Assembly: GCF_000687475.1 (NCBI RefSeq)
Contig: NC_057320.1
Coordinates: 4,030,001 to 4,094,000 of the forward strand
Reading direction: 5' to 3'
DNA: 64,000 nucleotides
Origin: Ustilaginoidea virens
Lineage: Eukaryota > Ascomycota > Sordariomycetes > Hypocreales > Clavicipitaceae
Shown: positions 45,917-58,480 of the stretch, piece after piece
How positions within the stretch are numbered: the first letter of the stretch is position 1
How the letters are laid out: each line of letters opens with the position of its first letter
Notes under the pieces: model-generated
Seen by the model: only the letters and a program-made list of their open reading frames with translations
Databases searched by the model: none
What the model was told of the DNA's origin: nothing
Made by a program: the position numbers and the translations under genes

Positions 45917-48900
45917 GGCCACTCCTCAGTTGGCTATTCTGCAAGCACTCTCCCATGTTTCAACGCCAGAGACAGAGAGAGCGATGTTGGTCCCTTGCCT
46001 TGCCCGTTTGTCCCCTTGTCCAGCGGGTGAATGTATGATGCGCGAGTATGTCAGTGCCAGTGCCAGCCGTGTGACTGGGGTGATTTCGGATCCTTTTTGG
46101 CGGGCCAAACAAGGATGTGATGACGCGAGCAGCGTACGCTCCCCTTCACAGGCCCAACTCGTTTGGATATTCGGCGACGGAGACAGAGGACGGAGCCAGA
46201 GACAACGGGAGGAGAGGATACCGAGGCAACTGCACACAACGAATGCCTAGAGTCAGAAAACGGGAGAAAAAAAAATTAAAAAAAAGGGGGGGAGGAAACG
46301 AAGAAAAGGACGGGGCGAACGAGGAATTCGGGAAAGGCGGTGTTGTGTTGCTATGTATTAATTCCGGTCTGCCCTCCATAAATGAACAAATCCCATGCCC
46401 ACGCACATGCCCACGTCTATCTATGCCCATGCCCATGCCCATGCTCATGCCACGGCCAAGCCTTGCCGTCCGGGTTCCTGAGGCCGGACCAAGCAACGCC
46501 AACACGAACTAGGGGCAGGGCCCAGGGGAAGTCGAGACCCTTTGATTTCATCAGCCTGTGAGCGGGGGCTCTTGTCCCGCAAGCAAGCCCTCGATAAAAC
46601 AGCCCCAATATTGTCAGGGCTGGCTGGGTCAGGCGAACCAGGCGAGAACCGTCGTCACAAGCCCAAGTGAGGCGGAAGAAATGAGGGCGATGCCATTGCG
46701 ATGCCATTGCGATGTCTCCTTTTTCCGCGCCGCGTCGCCTTTGCCGTCTGCAGCAATGCTCTGCCGGCTTTGTCCCTCGGCTGCCTCCCGGCTGTCTCAC
46801 GGCTGGTCCCCCGTCATTGTCTAGCTGAAAGATTTGACTGCGCTGTCAGGGTGCCGACCTGAGTGCATCAGCTAGATGCGTAAACCCCGCTTCTCGGGCC
46901 AAGCCAAGACTCTGCCTGCAATGCTGTCAAGTACTCCGTAAGCCGGCAGCAAACCATTCATCAGCAGGGGTGTTGTCAGCTTGTCCGCTGGCAGGCTGCA
47001 GCAGCATCCATCCATCCATCCATCACAGCCGCGTTGCTCCGACAGGCTTCCAAGCCCGCCTACCCGCCAGTTCCTCCATGGTGCTCCATATTTTTAGTGC
47101 CCAAATCCATACTATGTATCGAAGCACAGGGCCCAGGGGTATCCGGTGGGCAAGACAAGGCACCTGGGGCTATGGCTTGCGGGCCAAGTGCGTGACTTGT
47201 CCATCATCATCATGGCCACCGAGACTAGGGCAGCCAGCATTGCGCACATTTTACGCAACGGCCGTGGTCGAGCAAACCAGATACCTGGCTTTCCCTGGCC
47301 TCGAACCTATCGCGTAACACGGCATGGCAGAGGGGGGCAATGGCCGCGCCTTTGAGAGCGGGATTCCGCTCGAGCTGGTCCGGATAGACACGCCGACTAC
47401 TCAAGCCACAGGCGCCATGCTTTCAACCATCGACCCGTCCGGACAGCCATTCGAGCACGATGATGCGTCGTAGGTTGGTGCTAGTCCAAAACTCCCGTAG
47501 GTTGGCATCCGAGGCCTATCCTGGTTGCGGGTTGCGGGTTGCGGTTGCGCAGATGGATGGATATTCACGAGACTGGTCACACGCGCAGCAAAGAGGCCTT
47601 CTTTGTGGCTTGCGTTTATATCCATTTATTAAAACGTTATTTCTGTGGTATGTGCTGCGAACAGTCAGTGGCCCACCCACTCCAAATCTCGCATCAGGCT
47701 TGGCAACTGTCACCCTAGCGCGGTACGCGAAATGGTAGGGGGAACGGTTGAACGTTTGTTTCTGTCGACGCCAGGTGAAATTTCTGTCGACGCTACTCCG
47801 TAGGTGAAACGAAACGGTCAACTGCAGCCGGCGTGTCATGTCGCGTGAAGATGACGTCCAGCTTCTCCCCGTAACCACGGACATGCCGGCGCTCACCAAG
47901 CGCCTTGTTCGGGTAACCTCCTCCGTACAATGGCCCGTATCTTTCTCTCGGGTCTCACGGTCATGGTACCAGCCAGAACAAGGGCTGGTTATGGCGTGGT
48001 GTGTGATTGAGCCAGCACTAGTCAGATCTCATGGCGATGTGGTGATGTGGGTGATGTGGGTGATGTGCATGTTGTGCATGCTTTGTTGCTGGAAGCAAAT
48101 AGTCCTGTCCTACGTAGGACCGACTCCGATGCTCGGGGAACGGGAATACGAGCATCATGGTCTCCCCTCTCCCCCCCCCCCTTCCCTTCCCGAAACCCAA
48201 GAAGGAGCGATAGGGAAGCCTAGCGGCCCACAGCTTCCTGACGTCATTTCGATATCGCCGTGCTACGTATCTCAAAAAACCAGACTACCTAGTGTACTCC
48301 GTACCTAAGGTACCTCCTTACGTAGCCTCCTAGGTACCTAAGGTAAGTACCTCTCACAGATTTTTTGCCGCTCCTTTCTCTCCCCCCCCCTCCGCGGGTT
48401 CCTGGTCAAGACAGGGCGACAATGAACGAACGAACAAAGGGCTGAAACTGCCGGACCATTGCCTGCAAAAGGGGCTGTCGCAATGGACGGGGGGTGGCGG
48501 GGCACCTCCGTCACCTGGAAATCGAGCGCATCGACATCGACACGCAGTAGCCAGCCCGCCCTCTCCTCTGATCATCAGCATATGTACTCCGTTCAGTAGG
48601 CGCCCGTCGTACGGTCTTTTTGTGGGGCAGCTGCGCAGCGCCTTCCGCCCACGACCCCGCAAGCAAATCTTTCTGTGGCAGGTGGCACCGTGGCACCACG
48701 TTTGGGCATATGAGTTGTAACTTGGGTACGGAGTACAGTAGAAGGGATACCAGCAGCCTGCATTAGCCTGAGCCTTGTTGGCCTTGTCGGCCTCGTTGCA
48801 AGCAAGCCAAACCAACTCCGCAGCTGGCCGCAGCTGGCCAAGGAATGTCCCCATGCCATCTGCTGCATCCCGTCAAGCCGAGAGAACCAGATCTAGACTC

Positions 48901-50175
48901 GGCAATTCGGGCTGGGCGCAAACTGCGCAAGCCAGGGCTGAAAGGGCCAGCAAAGTCGGCGAATTCCACAAGTTCGCATCGGCTCGGAAGACGGTGCCGA
49001 TAAGCCCAGACGGCGGGGGGTCCTCACCAGGCTGGCTGGGCTCTCCTGATGGCAGGATGATGAATCCCATCATCCAGGCCTGCTTGCTTGCCTGCGTGTC
49101 GGGACGTGTCCGGCGTGATGATGTATCGATTTCGGCTTCTGTCAGTCATCATGTGGTTGAGGCAGGCAAGCAAGCAGTACGGAGGACTATCCGCCTCGAC
49201 AGGCGTGCCCAGCAAGCTGATCTTTCCGACTTTATCCACAGCATAGGCATTCTGCATGCGCTGATCCCGGCTTTTCATGTACATGTATGTCAATGGAGCA
49301 ATATAGCGCGCCGTGTAGCCGCGCCCGCTTGGTTCTTCGCCTAGGTGCAGCAAATACCCAGCAGCTGAAGATTGTCGCTTTCGCCTGAAGAATCCCCATG
49401 CAGACGAACAGTACCGGACCAACAACCTGACGAGTGGCTCCTTGCACCCTTGGTTCTTGCACCCTTCCAATCGAGCAGTTCCGCAAAGGATGCGTGTGTA
49501 CGAAGTACTGAGGAATCAAAATCGTCAAGCAAACAGATGTAGAAAAGAGGGTAGAAATTCAACCGTACAACTCGAGCATTTTTTTTTTCCCAATCTGCGC
49601 AGAGAAACTGCTCTCGAGTGAAGTAGCTGCCTCTTTTGTAGCAGACGCATAGATGGGACCCAGGCAAGCAAGCAAGCAAGTCCACTTGGCAAAAAAAAAA
49701 AAAAAAAAAAAAAGGAGTGTTTTGTGTATTCGTGGTGAGTCAGTGACAGGAGGGGACTCTGCGCTGTTTCTTTGTAAACTCTCGCTGATTAGCTACAGAA
49801 ACATTTTGCTAGCGGGATGGAGACACGCTGCATCCTTGGAACTGCCCTATTGCCAAGCTGAAAGAAGATGGGATGTTCGGTCCGGCATCCCGATGCCTTC
49901 CGAAGCTGTTCGCATCCCCAGATCCATGCCATGTGCTGCCGGGAATAGGACAGGCCAACAAGTAAACCACGCTCCCACGCTCCCATGCTACCATGCAGTT
50001 GTTACGGCTTACTCGTGCTGGAGACGCAACTCCGCGTGGAAAGAAAATGCGGGATAACCCAAGGAAAAAAAAAAAAAAGTATACACTCCAGTGGGACAAT
50101 GAAATGCAACAGCTCGAGAGTTATTGTCTCCCACTACCCGCCCGCTTCTCACATGAGCCGCTCCTCCCCACGTCA
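45917..50175. other. 4.3 kb gene-poor region
   Basis: No convincing gene. Contains CCCATG hexamer repeats near 46400-46445, an ATCC tetranucleotide near 47006-47024, GGTGATGTG tandems near 48036-48070, a TACCTAAGGTACCT palindromic cluster (about 48293-48352), at least six TACTCCGTA-like motifs (46931-48736), an AAGC repeat near 49660-49680 and a 24-base A-run near 49690-49713. Short frames on both strands lack recognisable domains. Confidence 0.5.
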
Positions 50176-50547
50176 TCACTTCCTTGCCTGTTTGCCGCAC
50201 TCGCCGTCGCCAGCCCTCTTGAATCCTAGCCACTCGCCCAAACGGCCACCCGGCTTCGGCACGGGGCACTCTCTTCTCGTCCGTTCCGACGCCGAGTCGA
50301 CGACGCACTCGTCCGTCGTCTGGTCAAACTGCACGATGCCATCGCGGCTCTCCGGCAGGCCCTCGCGGCGTCTCCACCGCCTCCGCCTGCCGTTCTCATC
50401 GACAACCACCTCCCCGTCAGCGTATCTGGTCCGCGGCGCAGGGCAGGGCAGCAAGTGCGGCAGCGCGACGACGAGGAAACTAGCGACAACGGTCGTCGCA
50501 AACAGGGACGAGGTCGTTCGCGACCTGGGGTGCAGATGCGGCGGCAT
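50176..50547 (-). CDS. Small membrane-anchored protein, 123 aa, unknown
   Basis: An intronless minus-strand frame with a clean ATG at 50547. The N terminus is short and basic (MPPHLHPRSRTTSS). One hydrophobic segment follows at about residues 14-36 (LFATTVVASFLVVALPHLLP), closed by CPAPRTRYADGE. The rest is soluble and charged, with an Arg run (GRRRRWRRR) and a C-terminal block RRECPVPKPGGRLGEWLGF. The layout, a basic leader then one anchor, would suit a mitochondrial inner-membrane or ER protein (inference). I believe similar small proteins occur in other Sordariomycetes but cannot name a family. It is divergent from the PP4 gene, 906 bases away. The composition is much more protein-like than neighbouring frames, which is the main reason to call it. 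Confidence 0.6.
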   Translation of the reverse strand: MPPHLHPRSRTTSSLFATTVVASFLVVALPHLLPCPAPRTRYADGEVVVDENGRRRRWRRREGLPESRDGIVQFDQTTDECVVDSASERTRRECPVPKPGGRLGEWLGFKRAGDGECGKQARK

Positions 50548-51111
50548 AATCTGTCGGCAGGGAGGTCTGATGGCAGACGGGACACGGGACCAGAGGGAGG
50601 AGGTTCATCTACAATGTCAGCTTTGTTGGGAACAGGGGAATGGGGGCCGGCGAAAAAAGGTCCGAGTCCCTAACTCACGCAATTGAGTCACCATGTTATT
50701 AGAGCGGCTCCGTGTGCGCGACGGTACGGCTCAACTGGCGATGCGGAATCACTCCTGGTGCGACTAGGCGTCGCGCATTTTTTGTTCAAGGAGTAGACCG
50801 ACGGGTCGTCGTCTTTGCTTGGATGATCAGGGCATCCATCGGCTTTGTTTTTTCCCATTCAGCAAAAAAAAAAAAAAGACCCGGGCAAGCACACCCATTG
50901 CCGGAACCGGGGAAATATTCGTCCTTGACGCGGGCAAGATGGCCTCTTACGTAAGGCCTCGTCCACTGCACTGCGCCTTACGTTACTCGGTACTCTGTAC
51001 TCCGTGCGGACCCAGCCTAAATGAAAGTCATCGCATCGCAGGCCAAGCCAAGATCAGAGCCACTTCAACAAACTTTAACAAACCCACGACCGCAATCGAA
51101 AAGAAAAAAGG

Positions 51112-51165
<54 letters not shown>

Positions 51166-51453
51166 AAGAAAAAGAAAGAGCAGGCTCCTCCCCCCCGCGC
51201 TCCATCCCGTATTCGTATCCCAATGCCGACTTGCGCTTGATTGCCTTGCCGCCCACTCCGCCAGCGCGAATCCGCAAAGACACAAACACAGCCAGAGCCG
51301 AGCCATCGCAAGTCCGCCAGCCGAGCCATCGCACTTCGCCAGCCGAGCCTTTGCGACATGTTGTGATCTGTCCGCCTGCCTTTGTTTTAACCGCGATTTC
51401 AATCCGCCCGCGGGCGCCTCACGTGTGAGCGCCCTAGGAGAAATCAGGTCACC
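50548..51453. promoter_or_regulatory. Divergent promoter region with 52-base poly(A)
   Basis: Between the small unknown gene and PP4c. Contains an A-run near 50863-50877, a TACTCTGTACTCCGT cluster (about 50989-51008) and an uninterrupted A tract of about 52 bases (51112-51163), followed by GCCAGCCGAGCC-type short repeats. No coding support. Confidence 0.6.
51112..51163. repeat. 52-base poly(A) tract
   Basis: The longest homopolymer in the window, about 290 bases upstream of the PP4c start codon. A poly(dA:dT) tract of this kind can exclude nucleosomes; no retroposed gene is visible next to it. Confidence 0.85.
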
Positions 51454-53053
51454 ATGAGCGATCTCGACAAGTACGTGCGACGCTGCGGAGGCCCAACCCC
51501 GGCCGTCCGTCCGTCCGATTCCGCTCCATTCCGTTCCATTCCATTCCGTCTTGGCTGATTCGTGGAAATGCAGAGCCATCGCGCAGCTGCGCGCGTGCCG
51601 GCCCATACCGGAGCCACAGGTCCGCGAATTATGCCACCGCGCGCGGGAGCTCCTGATTGAAGAGGGCAACGTCGTCACCGTCACGGCGCCAGTCACGGTA
51701 CGCGGAGTCGGCGAGGCTCGCCATCCCCATGCGCAAGATACACGCCGGCTAACGCTTGGCGCACAGATTTGCGGCGACATCCACGGCCAGTTCCACGACT
51801 TGATGGAACTATTCAGGGTTGGCGGAGACGTCCCCGACACCAACTATCTTTTCATGGGTATGAATGAAGCAGAATAAACATGTTGCCAACGTGCCTCTTC
51901 CCAAAAAAAAAAAAAAAAAATATGCTAACTTCTAGGGGGTTGCCAACCTGGGAAATGGAAAAAAAAAAAAAAAGGCGATTTTGTCGATCGCGGATTTTAC
52001 TCTTTAGAATCGTTTCTCCTCCTTTTGTGCTTAAAAGTTCGATACCCCGACCGCATGACCCTCATTCGCGGCAACCATGAATCCCGGCAAATTACCACGG
52101 TGTACGGCTTCTACGATGAATGCCTCCGAAAGTACGGCAGCGCCAACGTATGGCGCTACTGCTGCGACGTGTTTGACTACCTAGCCCTTGGGGCCATTGT
52201 GCTGGGCGCATCCAACACACTCTCGCCCGTACCCGGGTCCGGGCCCGCGGATGAAGATACAGAAATCGAGCTGCGTGACCAGCACGGCTCCTTGATGAGC
52301 CGGTTCTCCCGGCAGCGACGGCAGCAGCAGCAACCGTCGTCGTCGCAAGCGAGCAGCTCTCAGGAACAGGTCCCCAACGGCGGCGGCGGCGGCAGCAGCG
52401 GCACCGGCGACAAGACGGGCCCCCCCGGCACGGGTGCTTCGGGCTCCAGCAACGGCAGCATAGGCAACCCCGCCGGCGCGGTGCTCTGCGTCCACGGCGG
52501 CCTCAGCCCCCTGATCGACACGGTCGATAAGATCCGCCTGATTGATCGGAAGCAAGAGGTCCCCCACGAAGGCGCCATGTGCGACCTGCTCTGGTCCGAC
52601 CCCGAAGACATTGACGGCTGGGGCCTGTCGCCCCGCGGCGCCGGCTTCCTGTTTGGCGCCGACATCGTCAAGGTGTTCAACCACCGCAACGACCTCAGCC
52701 TGATTGCCCGCGCGCACCAGCTGGTCATGGAAGGCTTCAAGGAGATGTTCGACGCGTCCATTGTGACGGTGTGGTCCGCGCCCAACTACTGCTACCGGTG
52801 CGGCAACGTCGCCGCCGTGCTGGAGCTGTGCGAGGACGAGTCGGGCACGGGGCTGTTTGCCCGCAGCAACGGCGACGTGAACCGGAGCGACGGCGGGCGC
52901 GGCGGCGGCCTCATGCTGGAATCGGACGGCGGCGGCGGCGGCGTCGGCATGGCCAAGAGCGGTCCCGCGAGACGGTACCGCGTCTTCCAGGCGGCGCCGC
53001 AGGACTCGCGGGGGATGCCGGCCAAGAAGCCGGTCGCCGACTACTTTTTGTAG
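51454..53053 (+). CDS. PPH3: PP4-type serine/threonine phosphatase catalytic subunit
   Basis: PP2A-like phosphatase acting in DNA-damage recovery and nutrient signalling. Exons 51454-51470, 51574-51697, 51767-51857 and 51975-53053 join to 436 residues. Metal and catalytic motifs are intact: [28 protein letters not shown] and [11 protein letters not shown]. The text [21 protein letters not shown] and the C-terminal DYFL identify PP4 rather than PP2A, PP6 or Ppg1. The usual length is about 307. The excess is an insertion near residues 153-245, rich in Gln, Ser and Gly, between LGAIVLG and AVLCVHGG, plus a Gly/Asp/Arg-rich insertion near the C terminus. Exon 1 codes only five full residues. The acceptor of intron 3 is uncertain: TAG at 51933-51935 and AAG at 51972-51974 are both in frame; the latter gives the conserved sequence. 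Confidence 0.92.
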
Positions 53054-54823
53054 CGGGACGGGGGTGTAAACCCGCGCCCCGCGCGCCGGGGGGGGGGGTT
53101 GGTTTTCCGTGATGTAATGTGTAGCGTCTTGAATCCCTGCCTGCAGTTCCCCCCTCGCCTCGCGGGCGCTTTTTCCGCCTGCCTCTGGGTCTTGTCTCTC
53201 GTCGTTTTCTCTCGTCCCCTTTTTTTTTCTTTTGTGTTTTCCCTGTCTTGGGGAACCCGGTCCCGGTCCCGGTCTTCTAGTCATGGCGTTACAGGTGCCC
53301 AGGTCGCGCTTCGTCCCGTCATCATGCTCCCCATCGCAGTCCCGCCGCGCGAAATGTGCCGTTGCCCTCGTACGTACGCCGCTGCCATTCCATCCACGGC
53401 CCCTGGCTGTGCCGTCAATGACCCCACACGCCCTGCCCCCGTGCTGCCGAGCGCCGCTTCGTCCCGGCCGGGATGATGCCCCTTCCCCCCTCCTCCCCGC
53501 CTCCAGCGCGTGGCACAGTGCGGCGGCGGTGGCGCCGATGGCGTCCGGCTCCGGCACCGGCTCCGACACCGGCACCGGCACCAACCGCCGCTGGGTTTAC
53601 CTTGCTGCTGCTGCTGCGAATGGTGGGTATATAGTACGTTTGCTAACATCTGGTGGTTTTTTCTGTCTGCGAGGCAAGGACCTGCCCTTCAGTGCCCAGG
53701 TGGGTTAGGTTCATACCTAGGAGGTATGTAGTCAAGACACGCCGGCCAGTGCTTGACGGTACGTTGTGTTGTGGCTTGGAGGCGGGCTAGCTGCAGACAA
53801 GGCCACGGACTCTTATGCTGCCCAAGGAGTCAATCGACGGTCATCAGGTCTCTGATTGGCCCGGCCAGGTGGTTGCTTGACTCATGCAAGTTGAACCTCG
53901 TATAACAAACAGACCGGCCCTGCCTCTTGTGATTCCTCGTCCGCCGCAACTGCAAGTATAAATATACACCGAGACGTTCAAGGGCCCGAGTCGTCCAACC
54001 CCTTCCCCCTCGCCCGTTCCCCAGCAAGCCAAATCGTGTATAATGCCAATCCTTCTTTGTGCGTGCAACCTTCCCAAAGAGATGCGAGCCTGCCTGCCCA
54101 TGTGCAGACGAATTCAAGAAAAGGGGATAGATTTCTCGTCTATGTGCGCGTCCTTCTTGTCTCTCTCTCTCTCTCTTTAGCAAAAAGAACCATTTGAATT
54201 GCTCTGTTCGCTCGACTATACAGTCCGGCCAGTACAATTACCCCTTTGTCTATATTGCCCACCTGTGATTGCCACAATTAGCATGCCAGGGATTGCCTCT
54301 TGCTTTGCGACCCTGATCTGATATGGAGAGAAATCTATTGGGACCCCCCTGCCTACCCCCCCTTACCCCCAGTAAAAAAAAAAACGGAGAAGAAGAAAGA
54401 AAGAAAGAAAGAGGGAGGAAATTCCTTGGCCTTGTCGGATCTTGTCTCACTTTCTCGGATCACGTTAGCGTCCCCGGATCGAAACTAGCCAGAGCATTCC
54501 AGCACGCACAAAGACCGTTGAATGTGAGCCCTGAATTTTGCAGCTTCGACTCGCCTCGTTGGTACCGTTCAAAAAGCGTACACTGTCCAAACCGTTACTC
54601 CATCGATTGTGTGAAGCCATTAAAAGGTCAGGACGCGACCAATCAGTCAGCTAAGCGACGAGGTGGAAGCCGATTCCGGGTTGCCAAGGCTTTCTAAAAA
54701 CGGTTGACGCCAAACTTTTCCTCAATTTCCCAACTTTATAATATACTCGCGTCATCGTCTCCGAGCTGAATCCTCTTCGGAAAACAGGCTCTGTCGTATT
54801 ATCCGAGTGCCAGGTCGTCAATG
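53054..54823. other. Convergent spacer between PP4c and the bZIP gene
   Basis: About 1.8 kb. Starts with a G-run (53089-53098) and CT-rich probable 3' UTR, then a CCGGCACCGG tandem (about 53548-53583), a GGTTCATACCTAGGAGGTATG palindrome-like element near 53707-53730, a (CT)n tract near 54158-54177 and an AAGAAAG repeat near 54390-54415. No gene is supported. Confidence 0.55.
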
Positions 54824-55653
54824 TCAGCAACTTCCTCCTCCCGGCGGTCCATAACGGTTCGTCGGATCGTTAAACGGGTTGATTTGGAAATGATAACCCA
54901 TGGCGGCCCGGTTGTCGATGGATATTGGCTGCGTTGTTGCCAGACCGTGCCTAGGATCATTCATCAAGTTCCCCACCGGTGAAGTGTGGAATAGATTCGT
55001 TTGCGCGCTTGTTGGTTGTGCAGGAAACACCGAGGGTGAATACTGGTGAGGATCCGAGGGGCCCATGGACGAAGACGATACTCCGAGTTGCTGTGGGTGA
55101 TGGCTGTACGCCGTCATGGTTGGCTCCCAGACGGATGAATTGGTCGTCGAGCCGCTCGCAATGGAAGCCTCTCTGCTTGACTGACTCGGAAGAGCCAACT
55201 GAATGCCCGACTCGAGGTGTGCTGCCCGTCTCGGTAGCATCAACTGCTGTAGGGAGTGCGACGCCGGACCGCCCTCCCCAAGTTGCGGTGGTTGCCCCTG
55301 AACGCTGTCGGGATTGTCTGCAGGTCCTGTTCCTCCTTGCAAGAAGTGAGCGATAACCTCCTCGCTTACTCCGCATCTGTTGAGCAGTTCTCTCAGCTGT
55401 CTGTTCTCGTTGGCGACTCTTCTAGCTGCCATCTGCACCTCCGCAGACGCTTCAACACCTTGAAGCTCGCACACTCGCAGCCGCTGTTCCAGCTCCTGCA
55501 AGTACTCTCTTCTCCTCGCTCGGGATCTTCTTTGATTGTCACGGATACGAGCCAAGTTGGCCTTTTGCTGCGTGGAACCATTCTCATCAAGTTAGACGTC
55601 TTCGTCACCGGGAAAAAGTAAATATCCCTGGTACTTACTGCTGGAGTCGTCAT
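54824..55653 (-). CDS. bZIP transcription factor
   Basis: Sequence-specific nuclear regulator. Minus-strand exons 55639-55653 and 54824-55567 give 252 residues. The first exon codes only MTTPA; the splice places QKANLARIRDNQRRSRARRR directly after it, so the basic region begins almost at the N terminus. The invariant N16 and R24 have the required N-x7-R spacing. The zipper follows, EYLQELEQRLRVCELQGVEA, then a second helical block ARRVANENRQLRELLNRCGV. The remainder is Ser/Pro/Gln-rich and disordered, a probable activation or repression region. The basic-region type (RRSRARR) belongs to a fungal class without a well-known name; target genes are unknown. Short N-terminal exons like this are common in the class. 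Confidence 0.9.
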
Positions 55654-58389
55654 CTGGTAGAACTAGCTTGCGACTCTCCAAAAGAACAAGAAGGAACCGC
55701 TACACAGTAGAGCAGAGGGAGGGAAGAAGAGGGGGGCGGGAGGATGGCAGGTAGTGGAGACGGAGGGTGAATGAGAGACAGCAGCTGCAAGTGATTGAAT
55801 CAAGAAGATTCTTCTTTAATGTAATCTGATACCAAAACGATGAACGTTCGGGTAGCTCCTTTGTTGCCGGTAGAAAGGATGTTGTCCTGCCACTTCAGGC
55901 CAATAATGAGTTATACTCGGGAGAGCTAGTGACAAGGTGAGGCACTTTTCATATCATATAGCAACCAGCGTCACCAAACACGAATTCGTTGGAGAACTAA
56001 GGGGGGAGGCAAAAGAGGAAGTGGAAAAGGCCCTGGGTATAAGCTGCTTTCTTCAAATGTTTTCGAGAGCAAGCAATTACAACAAGTCACAACTGCCGAA
56101 TCTAGAAGTAGACTTGGGGAAGAGAAAAGTGGTTCAAGCCGCCGAGAGACGACCCCCGGTAGCCGGTTCGGAGAAAGTGACCCGAGGTTGGTAGTGGACA
56201 TGACATGTCCTGACGCTCGCTGGGGTCCCATATTCAGACACCAGAGAACGCTAATTGGGAGGAAGGAAGTCTGAAGAGTCGACCGCCCCAATTCCTGTAA
56301 GATGATGCCGGAGCGTGAGCCTGACCGTATTGTGTGCGGTTTCGCTACCATGTACATCCGTAAGAAGGGGGGGGTGTGCGAAAGTGCGAAAACGCCACCA
56401 GGCGGATAGCTCGATTGCGTGGGCGTAGTGTCCAAGTTGGAGGCTTCACACCAGCCGAGAGCAAGAACGGGACTCATTGGAAGGGCTGGTCCTAAGCCAA
56501 CAGACCACGCATTGGAGAGAAAGGCTGCCAAGTTCCGGCGGCTGGCGTCGAGGTGTCCTGGGTTGGCAGATGGTGTAAATGGCCGAATGGCATGGCAGGG
56601 TTTGTACGTAGATCAAAGTTCAATCCACCACGGTACCCCGTCCGGTAAGTAGTCTCTTAACGAAGGAGTCGCAAGATCCGTCTCTTGTTTGATAGTGCTG
56701 GTTTGTCGCATGGGCACCTGGGTGACATGGCAAATCGTGATCTCGTGACGACCCTTGGCTGCCAGTGCCAGTCCTCTTCTTTTCTTTCATTATTTCTTTC
56801 TTTTTGTTTTTTTTTGGCTTTCTCCCCCCCTTCCGTGTTTGTGGGGTTTGACCCATTCATTGGCTCGCTGGCCCAGCCCATTCGTTATGCTGCCTGGAAT
56901 CTGGCCGAGTTGCTGGTGGTTTGGTGACTTTCGTTGGTTGAGTTGGTCAACGCTGATCTTTTGCCCATCCACACCCCTTTTGACCCAAGCCACACCAAGT
57001 CTCCTGCATTTCGTACATTAGTGCAATTACTCCACAAGAAAAATCCATGGTAGGGATTGTCGGTGTAGTGAGCTTCCAGTTGCTTTGACTCGGAAATTTC
57101 TATAACCCGACGAACTTCAGAGCAAAGGGCCAGAGCTAAACGCCCAGTCACAGTAACGTGGCTGCAACGTGCAGATGTTGAACTGCTGAGGGCAACTTGA
57201 CGCCTCTTTATCTCGCCCGCCCGAGACAACAGCGCAGAGAATTGTCTTGGATGTGTAGAGTTTATCGACCTTTATCCAGGTAGCCCAACGATGGGAACAA
57301 GTTTGTCGCGATGCTGCTGCGACTATGAAATGCGATTGCGGGGGTTTCGATAAGTGCGACGCCTGAAATGCCTGATGCTGCTGCGGATGCCTCATAAAGA
57401 CAGATGCCTGATACCGACGCACTGGGAAGTCGCTACTGCCACCTGCCTGTCATCGCAGGCAGGGCTTGGTGGTGCTTGTTACTTGCTGCCTTGAAGCGCC
57501 AGTAGGAAATTGACGCTTCGAAGCTTCCAGTCTACTACCTGTACTCCGTAGGAGGTAGGTACCTAGGTACCTTATCTTTGATAACCCGCATTTCCTCACG
57601 TTGTATCTCCCTCTTGTTTCCCGTCTCTTTTTCTTTCTTTTTTTTTTCCGCCCCCATCCTGCTTCCAGCTTTTTCTGCAATTGGATTCTTTTTGTCTTCT
57701 CTTTCTCTTCTTTCTCCTTCTTTCCTTTACATCTATATGCCTTTATATGTATATATATGTAAATATATATACCTCCTCTCCCCCCCCCCCTCCTTCTTTG
57801 CCCTTTCGTTCTTTCCTCCATCTTTTGTCTTTGCCTCTGGTTATGTTGGGAAGAAGAGAGGGGCGCGCCATGTGCTGTCGTGTTTCCCAACACGGCGCCA
57901 TCTAGATCGAGTCGGCAGAAGGGGCCAGGCATGTATGTCTCTGGTTTTGCTCACTTCAATCGCTGCAAAGACGCTGGCAGAGCCACAGTGCGACCCAGTC
58001 CGGCCAATGGTAGCCGCCCAATCCAGCAACAGCATCACGGGATTTTTAGGCTCAAGGCTGCCAGAAACGCCAATTCTAGGGGCCGCTGAGACAAACGCCA
58101 AAAAGTGATGGCACGGAACAAGAAGCTACATGGGAGCCACAGACCGACCACTCACGGTCCGTCGTTTCAGCCCCTTTCCTTTCCCCATCTCCTTGCCCCC
58201 CGTCTTGTTCTTGGCGGCGCATTATGTACTTGCTGCCTGCCACCTGCCTGCCACCTGCTGCCATACGTGATGCAACAGGTTTGCCCAACACCACGTCAAA
58301 ACACCACTTCATGCTGGTTTGTTTATTTCTTTGTATATCCTACCGAATCGGATAGATGATTGCTCTTGGCTTGGCTCGCCTGCGCACCT

Positions 58390-58480
58390 CTTTTTTTTCT
58401 TTTTCTTTTTTCTTTTTTCTTTTTTCTTTTTTCTTTTTTCTTTTTTCTTTTTTCCTTTTTCCTTTTCTTTTCTTTTTGGC
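58390..58480. repeat. (CTTTTTT)n pyrimidine tract
   Basis: About 90 bases of C-spaced T runs with a repeating 7-base unit, on the plus strand. Simple-sequence repeat in a gene-poor region; no coding frame beside it is convincing. Confidence 0.85.

Noticed and set aside
51112..51163. Poly(A) tract as the tail of a retroposed element
   Set aside because: No reverse-transcribed gene sequence, truncation point or target-site duplication was seen upstream of it.
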